Origin: CAZTEB01 sp964612735
GTDB taxonomy: Bacteria > Patescibacteriota > Microgenomatia > UBA1400 > PJMF01
Direction of reading: 5' to 3'
NCBI GenBank assembly: GCA_964612735.1
Contig: CAZTEB010000002.1
Coordinates: 1-43,425 of the forward strand
Length of the DNA stretch: 43,425 bases
Shown: piece after piece, positions 8,019-16,200 of the stretch
Numbering within the stretch: position 1 is the stretch's first letter
How the letters are laid out: each line of letters starts with the position of its first letter
Translations under genes and position numbers: made by a program
Notes under the pieces: model-generated
The model's input: only the letters and a program-made list of their open reading frames with translations
The model's database searches: none
Told to the model about the DNA's origin: nothing

Positions 8019-10100
8019 ATGCAGCCTGTCAAAGCTACTACCAGCGCCCACAGTAGCCACCACGCGTTTGTCACCCGACTTGCTTTCTTCACCTGTGTCA
8101 TAGTTGCTTTAGCGAACTGGCTAACGCCACTACACCGAGTTCTAGCTAGTACTCAAAGTGAAGAAGGTGACGTCACTGTCTCAGCCAGCATCGCTGACAA
8201 CGCCGCTCCTACTACCCCAATTCTGATTTCTCCCAATAATGGCTCGTACGTCACCACCAGCAAGCCCACCTTCGTGTGGCGGGAATCCACCGATGCCAAC
8301 GGCATAGCTCGCTACGAACTTTCTCTTGACGGCAGCACCCTCTTTGGTTCGATCCCCACCACTCCAACTGAAAACGATGACTACATTCTCACTTATGACA
8401 ACGTGAGCAATGAGTACTCCTTAACGGTCAAAGACAACTTGAGCCAAGGCACACACACTTGGAAAATCAGAGCTGTTGATGCTCTTGGCAATGGTTCGGA
8501 CTCAGCCACTTGGAGCTTCACCATCGATACCCAAGCCCCCAACTTCGTGATCACCAGCATCGGTGACGCTGTCGTCACCATCTCAGCTCAAGATGCCTCG
8601 ACTATTCCTAGCTCGCCAATCGAACTCAACGACAACGAACCACTGATCATTGGAAATGGCGAGGCCAACAGCACGGTCCAGACTACCCTCACTATCCCAG
8701 GTGATCCCACCCAACAGTTCACCAATACCATCGCCAGCAACGGCGTATGGGGACTTCAGCTTGGCACACTTCCCCGAGATGTAGTGATGATACTCGACTT
8801 TGTGATTACCGACCAAGCCAATCATGTCAGCGTCTTGAGCAGCGTCCAGTTCATCATCCTGAGTGATACCATCGTGTTTCCACCAGCGTCTCCGTCACCC
8901 ACCCCCAGTCCAGTAGCGAGCCCTTCACCTGGAGCGAGCCCAGAGCCAAGTCCCACACCAGGTGCAACTCCCCCACTTAGCCCGTCACCCACACCACCAA
9001 GCAGCCCCGGGCCATCGCCGATCATCGAAGTAACCTACATCCCGCCAGATGAAATTTTGAATGAAATTATCCAAGAAACTGGCGAGCTACTCCTGCCGAT
9101 CATCACCACCATTCGCTCAGTGTTACCACCTCAGGCTGTCACTACTCTTGACCAAGCTGGTGACCTATTAGCGCCAGTTAGTGCTCTGGCGCTGGCCGGC
9201 TTCATTCCTCTGGCAGCAGCTGTTGGTATCGCCACCTACTTTGGCGGCACGCTATCACTAACGCTGCTGATCAGACTCCTCCAAGCTTTCGGTCTGCTCC
9301 CCGCTGGCCGACCACAGGGCCTCGTCTTCAACAGCATCACTGGCAAACCAGTTGCCTTCGCCTTACTCACCATTACTACTACCGACCCAGGCAAACCTGT
9401 CCTCAGTGAAACAGTAATCACTAATCCAGAAGGTGTCTTCAAAGGCGTGGCGCTCTCGAAAGGCACCTACCGAATCAGCGTCTCACATCAGGACTTCCTG
9501 TTCCCCAGCTTACGCCCCAGACCCAGCTACCTGAATGCTGATGAGTTCTATCAAGGTCAAGAGTTCACCATCACCACGACAAAAGACATGCCCACCTTCC
9601 TAATCCCCATGGATCCAATCGCAGGCAAGGAAGAGAAAGCCTCTCAATCTCTCTACTGGCAACTACTTCTAGTGCGCTTGGCAAAGATGCCGGCTGCTTT
9701 GGCAGTTCCCCTCTGCATCATCTCGGGTATTCTTACCTTCATCTTTCCAACTATTTGGAACTGGCTAGTGTTTGTGGCATATCTAGCGCTCTTGACTGGT
9801 CGAGCTGGTGCTGAGCTGCGACGCCCCACTATTCATGGGCAAGTCGTAGATACGAAGGGTGCTCCTATTCGTGATGTAGTGATTAGAATCACCGAAGTGG
9901 CTTCAAATCACTCAGCAGCGGTCCTGATCACGGACGAAAACGGTAGCTTTGCATATTATGGTGATAGTGATCTCTACCAGCTAGCTATCTCTAAAATTGG
10001 CTATCTGTGGGTTGATGAGAGCATCCAGACCATTACCCTCCACGAAGTGGACGCACGAGCCAGAGGTCAATACCTAGTGGCAACCATGAAGCAGGTGTAG
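8019..10100 (+). CDS. Surface protein: Ig domains, Pro/Ser linker, membrane spans, two carboxypeptidase-regulatory-like domains
   Basis: 693 residues. A signal-like segment ends near residue 44 (VLAS). Then a fibronectin/Ig-like domain (about 65-170, SPNNGSYV...PTFVWRES), a second Ig-like domain (about 172-285) and a Pro/Ser-rich linker of SPSP units (288-332). A helical stretch leads to a hydrophobic region (about 383-428), a beta domain with GKPVAFALLTI...GVFKGVALSKGTYRISV (430-520), two close spans (about 555-592), and a similar beta domain IHGQVVDTKGAPIRDVVIRI (601-690). Both beta domains resemble carboxypeptidase regulatory-like folds. It closes the surface cluster. The presence of such domains between and after spans makes the topology uncertain. 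It could be a scaffold that links outer-layer proteins to the membrane. Confidence 0.7.
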   Translation: MQPVKATTSAHSSHHAFVTRLAFFTCVIVALANWLTPLHRVLASTQSEEGDVTVSASIADNAAPTTPILISPNNGSYVTTSKPTFVWRESTDANGIARYELSLDGSTLFGSIPTTPTENDDYILTYDNVSNEYSLTVKDNLSQGTHTWKIRAVDALGNGSDSATWSFTIDTQAPNFVITSIGDAVVTISAQDASTIPSSPIELNDNEPLIIGNGEANSTVQTTLTIPGDPTQQFTNTIASNGVWGLQLGTLPRDVVMILDFVITDQANHVSVLSSVQFIILSDTIVFPPASPSPTPSPVASPSPGASPEPSPTPGATPPLSPSPTPPSSPGPSPIIEVTYIPPDEILNEIIQETGELLLPIITTIRSVLPPQAVTTLDQAGDLLAPVSALALAGFIPLAAAVGIATYFGGTLSLTLLIRLLQAFGLLPAGRPQGLVFNSITGKPVAFALLTITTTDPGKPVLSETVITNPEGVFKGVALSKGTYRISVSHQDFLFPSLRPRPSYLNADEFYQGQEFTITTTKDMPTFLIPMDPIAGKEEKASQSLYWQLLLVRLAKMPAALAVPLCIISGILTFIFPTIWNWLVFVAYLALLTGRAGAELRRPTIHGQVVDTKGAPIRDVVIRITEVASNHSAAVLITDENGSFAYYGDSDLYQLAISKIGYLWVDESIQTITLHEVDARARGQYLVATMKQV

Positions 10101-10119
10101 CTATCAGCCTTAACCAAGA

Positions 10120-11475
10120 TTACTTAACCTTGGACAGTCGCAGCTCAACAGCTACCTGCTGCACATCCCCCGAGCGATCCAATGAGATCTCGAGGACGCT
10201 GTCGGTCTTAGTTAATGCATACTCAATGATGTATCGATTATGATGACTCTTGCCTTGGACAATTCTTATTCTGTCACTACTTCTAGAGAATACACTGTGC
10301 TCTCCTAGGCTCTTGCGGTCGTCATAGATAGTGTTTTGTAGAGCTTCTACCACTTCGCTAATCTCTTTGCGGTTGCCTGGTACAGCAAGAGGATGTCTAC
10401 CACTAGTGACTGCTACTTTTTTCTGAAGTTGATTAAGCGCTTCCTCTAGAGAAATAGGCTCGCCAGCCGCTTCGCCAGCCTGCACCACAAGCACTTGGGC
10501 TAATCGCTCTGGCTGCACCGGTTTTTCTTCCTTCTTGTCTATGGTAGTGCTTGCTCGAACAGCATCCACCTCTGGAATACCAGCAAGTTGGGGAAATGTC
10601 TCGATAAGCCGAGCAGCAAACTCTTGTTGCTTATCAGCAGTCATCTGACGCAACATCTGGGTTACCGTTTCTCTAAAGAGCGAACCTCGAGCCTTTAGAT
10701 CAATATCTTCCCCAGACAGCACATTTCGAGCAATCCTGGCCCAGATTTGATCTCTATCTCCCTCTGGTACAAATGCGCTATCTACCACTCTCTGCTTCTT
10801 AGCTAGGGACTCAAATACATGGAAATCAATGAGCAAACCTCTGAGCCTCTTCAGATCATGTAATACACTAGAAAGTGTTGCGAAGCGTACTGTATGTGGG
10901 TTCAGTAGTTTGTTTCTAGTTCTCATCAAGTCATCACAGATGGCGCGATACCTTTCTGACTCCAACTGCTGTTTTCTCTCATACCACACGGAAGTACCCG
11001 TCACACCAGATGCAAGGAGTGCAAGTATAAATACTGTGATTGCCACATACGCGGTCCAGCCTTCGTCTGAATGAACTTGCTGAGCCTCAAGCGCAGAAAC
11101 AACGTCATCAAAACTACCTTCCGCAGTAAGCAACCGAGCGTGAGGAAATCTCTGCGCGTGCTCTCTCAAAAACTCGTCTACACCCTCACCAGACTGTAAA
11201 ACTTCGCACAGCCCCTCCAAGAACTCGCGACAGTCTTCTACGCCCCCTTGTGCAAGCATGGCGTTAATCAAGCCTGTAATTTCTACAGTGCCAGATTGTT
11301 GATCAGGCCAGGCTACAAGCTCGAAGGTCTGATTAAGATCCACGCTTCTCCCATCAAGTCCCAACTTCACAGCAGCCAATACTTGGCCTGCTTCTATATC
11401 TTCTTCTTGAATAGGAGCAATGTCACCATCCTGCTGAGGACTAACTAGAAGATGCTCTGGAAACTGTGTGGACAT
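10120..11475 (-). CDS. Unknown single-span membrane protein
   Basis: 451 residues with no recognised family. The N-terminal 140 residues are acidic and carry no signal peptide. One membrane span lies at about 141-163 (TAYVAITVFILALLASG), then a basic turn and a long, largely helical domain with charged repeats (QQLESERYRAICDDLMRTR), and a beta-rich end (IEYALTKTDSVLEISLDRSG). An excellent ribosome binding site, AGGAG about 7 bases before the ATG, fixes the start; few genes here have one. It is convergent with the surface cluster (19-base gap) and stands alone between two different transcription directions. Possibly a membrane-tethered adaptor; function unknown. Confidence 0.75.
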   Translation of the reverse strand: MSTQFPEHLLVSPQQDGDIAPIQEEDIEAGQVLAAVKLGLDGRSVDLNQTFELVAWPDQQSGTVEITGLINAMLAQGGVEDCREFLEGLCEVLQSGEGVDEFLREHAQRFPHARLLTAEGSFDDVVSALEAQQVHSDEGWTAYVAITVFILALLASGVTGTSVWYERKQQLESERYRAICDDLMRTRNKLLNPHTVRFATLSSVLHDLKRLRGLLIDFHVFESLAKKQRVVDSAFVPEGDRDQIWARIARNVLSGEDIDLKARGSLFRETVTQMLRQMTADKQQEFAARLIETFPQLAGIPEVDAVRASTTIDKKEEKPVQPERLAQVLVVQAGEAAGEPISLEEALNQLQKKVAVTSGRHPLAVPGNRKEISEVVEALQNTIYDDRKSLGEHSVFSRSSDRIRIVQGKSHHNRYIIEYALTKTDSVLEISLDRSGDVQQVAVELRLSKVK

Positions 11476-11958
11476 GCTTAACTCCTACGTAGTATTTAGT
11501 GGTCAGATTTTACACCACCCTTTACCAGATTAAAAATCCTATAACTTTTAACTGATCTCAGAAATATGATAGAGAATTATTACTACTACACCGCAACGGA
11601 CCGAAAACAGCCCATTCTAGTTATTTGGTACACCATCGCTCTCATAGCTCTCTTTTAGATATCCAGTACACCTTAAGCTAGAATATCACTTTTATAGGAT
11701 ACTTTTGGTCCATTCTTATAGTACAGCTTTATTACTGCATTATTACTGAATAATTGTTGCAAAGCCTGGATTATATATTACCGCAACTCATTAAAAAGCA
11801 TTATTTATATATCAAATACTACTTTATTGGTCATGAATTTTGTAAAAAGTACATTACCCGAAGCTACTAGATCAGAAATATGCAAGGTGTGAGATATCTT
11901 ATAGTCTGGGGTCCGAAGCTAAACCAAAGATATTGAGCACTGATGGTGCACAACCATG
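11476..11958. other. AT-rich non-coding gap
   Basis: About 480 bases between two minus-strand genes, clearly more AT-rich than the flanking genes. I see no convincing gene, tRNA, DnaA-box cluster or intrinsic terminator. The promoter of the 10120-11475 gene must lie here, but many TATAAT-like words make a choice impossible by eye. Confidence 0.6.
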
Positions 11959-12711
11959 TTAGTCAGTAAAGTACTGTGAAGCTATTTTTTGCAACCGAGC
12001 TACCAGGCTTTTCCCAGATGAAACTTGGGGAAAGAACTCCTCTACCAGGCGAAGATCGGTCTCAAACACAGGAAAGAGTCTACTAAAAACCAAAAAGATC
12101 TCTTCTTTTTGCTTCTTGTTCAACCTTTTTTTACCACTCCAAGATGCTAGCAATTGGTCTATCTCACTGCTAATTCCAGAGTAAGATTGCAGTGTGTCCT
12201 GTAACATAAAAACGGTAGTAGCGAGCGCCAAACGATCATTGAGTTGCCACTGTGATACCCGTGCTATCACCACCGAGCCTCGATACAGCGTCGAACATAG
12301 GTGTATGATTCTATCCGGTAGTTCTCTGGGATAAAGATATACTCCTCTGCTCAGTGAGCCTGCCTGGAGATCCTCAACAAGCACTCTACGCAGAGACCTG
12401 AAGGCCGGATCAGACTTGGGAGCCTGGGTGAAGATCAAGAGTGACCACTCGCTCGGCTCAGCCTGCTGTAGAGCTACGCACTCCTCCTTTGCCTTCTCTA
12501 CACCCAGAGCCGTCAAACGAAGACGTTTTTGACCCTCTAAGCGCTGTGTCATCACATACTTGTTTGACTCAAGCCAACGCACCAGAGAAGATCTTCCTGC
12601 TGAGGTTAGCTCAGGCAGCAAGTACTTCAGGTCTGCCCAAGATATCCAGCGCTCACTACTGCTTTCCACTGGATAGAGCCAAAGTAACAACTTGCGTGAT
12701 GTCGTTTTCAT
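11959..12711 (-). CDS. PaaX-like transcriptional regulator
   Basis: 250 residues. The N-terminus (about 1-80) reads as a winged helix-turn-helix: SAGRSSLVRWLESNKYV, then RLRLTALG. A segment EPSEWSLLIFTQAPKSD...SLRRVLVEDL...SRGVYLYPRELPD follows (about 86-135), matching the order of the PaaX middle domain, a ferredoxin-like fold related to Cas2. The rest is helical. PaaX proteins are DNA-binding repressors; here no phenylacetate genes are nearby, so the target is unknown. It is divergent from the giant fibre gene (13299), whose upstream region has inverted repeats, so the fibre or this gene itself could be the target. AGGAAA lies about 9 bases before the ATG. The family call is from motif order, not a database match. 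Confidence 0.6.
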   Translation of the reverse strand: MKTTSRKLLLWLYPVESSSERWISWADLKYLLPELTSAGRSSLVRWLESNKYVMTQRLEGQKRLRLTALGVEKAKEECVALQQAEPSEWSLLIFTQAPKSDPAFRSLRRVLVEDLQAGSLSRGVYLYPRELPDRIIHLCSTLYRGSVVIARVSQWQLNDRLALATTVFMLQDTLQSYSGISSEIDQLLASWSGKKRLNKKQKEEIFLVFSRLFPVFETDLRLVEEFFPQVSSGKSLVARLQKIASQYFTD

Positions 12712-13298
12712 AGTGTTAGATTTCCTGTACGTATTTTTATTTGGGTTACCTATGTGTTTTTACCAGGCTAAAATGATGGCATTAGTTTTATTGCAAATAC
12801 TGCGTTTCTATTACTATGTCTATAGTGGAACTTCTGCTCAAGTTTTCCACATCGTAAAACCCGAAATAAGGTGTTTGTAAGAAACTAACCATGAATTAGT
12901 GTGGAATGATCGTACTTTCCCCTGGTAACTTGCAACCAGCAACTATAAAAGTGAATACTCCTTCACAAACTACACTACTTCTGCTTGATTTCACAAGTGT
13001 CTAAAAACTGAGAAAAACAGCTCTGAAAGCTGGGTGATTTTTAAGCACTGTTGAGGTTGCTGCAAAAAATGTGGTCCTTTGATGTAGATAATCGCTATGA
13101 AAAATCGTGAAAGATTGTTGCATAACCACCGTTCTTCCCCAAGAGACCCAACAGTGTTGAAAAGTTTGAAAAAACACTGTTTCTCAAGTACTTGACCACA
13201 TCATATGATCAGCCCTAGACTGGTTACACGCGAATGTAAAACGTCTAATACATCTGGAAAGAGACCCGAATTCGCTCAGCACTACCAATCTGCCCAGC
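12712..13298. other. Non-coding gap between PaaX-like gene and giant fibre gene
   Basis: 587 bases between divergent genes. No convincing gene is present; the short open frames have unlikely composition. A TCTAAT hexamer at 13244-13249 might be the -10 for the fibre gene but has no good -35. There is an inverted repeat at 13150-13181 (listed separately), and a related word AGCACTGTTGA occurs near 13044. Confidence 0.55.
13150..13181. repeat. Inverted repeat AACAGTGTT / AACACTGTT
   Basis: Nine-base perfect arms (13150-13158 and 13173-13181) around a 14-base A/G-rich spacer, about 120 bases upstream of the giant fibre gene. There is no T-run for a terminator, so an operator is more likely. The nearest candidate binder is the PaaX-like regulator. 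Confidence 0.5.
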
Positions 13299-16200
13299 AT
13301 GCCAGCCCACTCTGCATACCTCACCACGATTCTGAATGCTTTTTCCACACATGTTGGAACTATCGAGCTGTCGCAACAGCACCAGCGAGAGGCTCGTGCC
13401 GCGCTTGAACGCTATCTAGCCCAAAAATCGGACTTCACGCGGTGGGAGCCTGGAGAGATTGAAAGCTTCCTCAATCGAACAGAAAAGGCACTTGCCAAGG
13501 AATCTCGAGAAGCAATTGTTGGATTTATAAAAAGCAGGTCGCTGTTCCAGACCACGCTATATCTCGACGAATACCTGGAAGATCTTGAAAAGCAGGGCGC
13601 TGCCGAAACTACTGTCAGAAACTATCGCTCAGACCTCAGGCAGTACCTGGAGTTTGCTCGAGCTAGCGACGTCACTCACCTACTGACTAAACCCAAAGTC
13701 TCAGCATTCGTGTATCACCAGCAGCAAAAAGGTCTTAAGAACAGCACGCTTTCCAGGCGCCTAGCAAGCATGGACCAGTTCGGCAGGTGGTTGGTCTCCA
13801 GAGGACTTCTTGAGACAAACCTTGACTGGCTTCATCAAGACAACTTGGATGGATTGCTGAGTGCCGGCACTGAGCAAACTCCAGAGGAACTACCCATCCT
13901 GGATCACTGTATTGCTGATCTTGCATCTCGAGGTATGGCTGAGACTACTCAAGAGAACTATCGCTCAGACCTTAGGCAGCTGGTGCAGTTTGCAGGTACT
14001 CAAGATATTAAGTCTTTGACAAGTCCTACCCTGGTGCAGTCATTTTTGAAGGCGCAAGCAGCCGAAGGCCACAGCGATACCACTGTCGCTCGAAGGAAAG
14101 CCGCTGTTCATGCCCTTCAAGATTGGGCAGAACGCCAAGGATATCTCACCACTAGATCTAAGTTCACTGCACCGAACCTGGGCAAACTGGCAAGCAGAAC
14201 CACTAACTCGATACCCCGCTGGGCTCGGTCACTTCAGGCTTCTCGGGATAGCTGGATGCCGTACTTCAATTTAGGACTGATCATCTTGTTTTTTGTGGGA
14301 CTCGGGTTACTTGGCTATCGCCAATTGATCGTGAATGCGCCAATTAACTTTGCCTATCCCACTACCCCCGAGCGTCCAGATAGAGTGCTGTCATTCCAAG
14401 GTCGATTGACTGACACAGCGCAGAATCCTATTACTTCGAGCACAGATGCTGTTTTTACCCTTCATGACGCCGAGACAGATGGTACTCAGCTTTGGGACTC
14501 TGGCACTTGTGCGGTAGTACCAGACCAAGATGGTATCTTTACCGTTGGCTTAGGCGATGACTGTGGCAGCGAAATAAGCAGCGATGTCTTTAGCGAAAAT
14601 GCCAACGTTTGGCTCGAAGTAGAAGTCGAGAGCGAGACCCTAACTCCTCGCCAACCCATCCGAACCGTTGCCTACGCCCTGAATGCCGAGACACTCCAAG
14701 GCTACCCAGTCTTCGATACTGCCGTTGCCAACTCAATCTTAGCTATGGATGAGAACGGCGATGTCACCCTGGGTTCAGACTCGCCCACTATTACTTCTAC
14801 CACTGGCACCTTTACCCTAGAGGGCCAAGCTTTGACCCTGCAAACCGCCTCAGGAACTAATGGTGATATTACCCTGGCTCCAGATGGTACGGGCGGCGTC
14901 ATCATCGAGAGCGACCTTGATGTCCAGGGTTACCTCCACGCTCCAGGTGCTACCATCAGCGCCACCTATGCTGGCATCGCCCTCAACGTTACTGGCGGCG
15001 AAGGCCGCTTCTGGGACGGCACCGCTAGCGTCGACTATGCTGATGGCGAAGGCGAGGTGTATGTAGAGAATGACTTCGAAGCTGATAGTAATGTCTACTT
15101 CTCTGGCCTGACGACTGGAACTGATAATACCGTCTTGGTTTTGAGCGGCGACCAAGTAGTAACAGATGAGATCGATAGTCGAGTCTGGGGATCTACGCTG
15201 GTAGACGGCTCAGGTACGGCAAACTATGTAGCTCGCTTCTCTGACACCGACACACTAACCACAGGAGTGATCGTTGATGATGGCACCAATGTAGGAATTG
15301 GCACAAGCTCTCCTGGAGAGTTCTTCGTCGTAGAGAAAAACCAAAACGGTAACACGAGATTCCAGCTGAGGAACACGAGCTCAGGATCAGGTGCCAGCGC
15401 TCAATTCTTGGTATCAAATGGCAATGACTTCTCTGACTCAATACGATTTTCGACACTGGGAACTGGCTTCACCACCTTTGGAGGCTTCAAACAAGATGGT
15501 GCTGTGTTAGCTGCTGAGGCAAACCTATCAGGAGGACTATCCATCATCTCTCGACACAGTAGCACTGGCGACATTCGCTTCTACACTGGCGGAGCCAATG
15601 ATGCTAACCAACGAGTCACCATCTTAAGTGGTGGCAATGTGGGCATCGGCGATGTTACTCCAGCCTCACTGTTCTCTGTCGGCAATGGTGATTTGTTTCA
15701 AGTAACCTCCGCTGGCATCATCGCTGCCATAGATGGTGTGGCACACACTATAGATGACGTGTCTGGTGACCTCTCGCTAACTTCTAATTCAGGTGCTGTG
15801 AATACAACTGGGACATTCCACGTCCTGGGCAACACCCTAGGCTTGAATAGTGATGCAGACTCTAATAATGTTCTGGGCATCTCCGCGGCTGCTGGCTCTG
15901 CTGCCAGTGATCTCTACTGGGGAGATGACTTACTCTGTGACGTCTCAGAGGCAGATTGTGGGACTGGTGGTACAAGCCTTTGGGCCAACACCGACAACGT
16001 CTATCATGCAGTTGATGAGTATGCCTCGGTAATAGACCTGGTGATTGGCGGTGATGCTACTGCCAGCGCAGATATTCAGTTGCTATCTGATGGCTCGGCC
16101 GTCTTCAACGAACAAGGCAATGACGCAGACTTCAGAGTTGAAGGTAGCGGTGCTGCTAATGCATTATTTGTGCAAGGGAGCGATGGGAACGTGGGCATTG

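Noticed and set aside
12692..12880. Short plus-strand frame with hydrophobic product
   Set aside because: It overlaps the start of the PaaX-like gene, has no ribosome binding site or promoter, and its aromatic-rich composition fits AT-rich non-coding DNA.
13554..14170. Active tyrosine recombinase / integrase
   Set aside because: Only the core-binding-like domain is present, twice; the catalytic R, HxxR and Y are missing and a membrane span follows.
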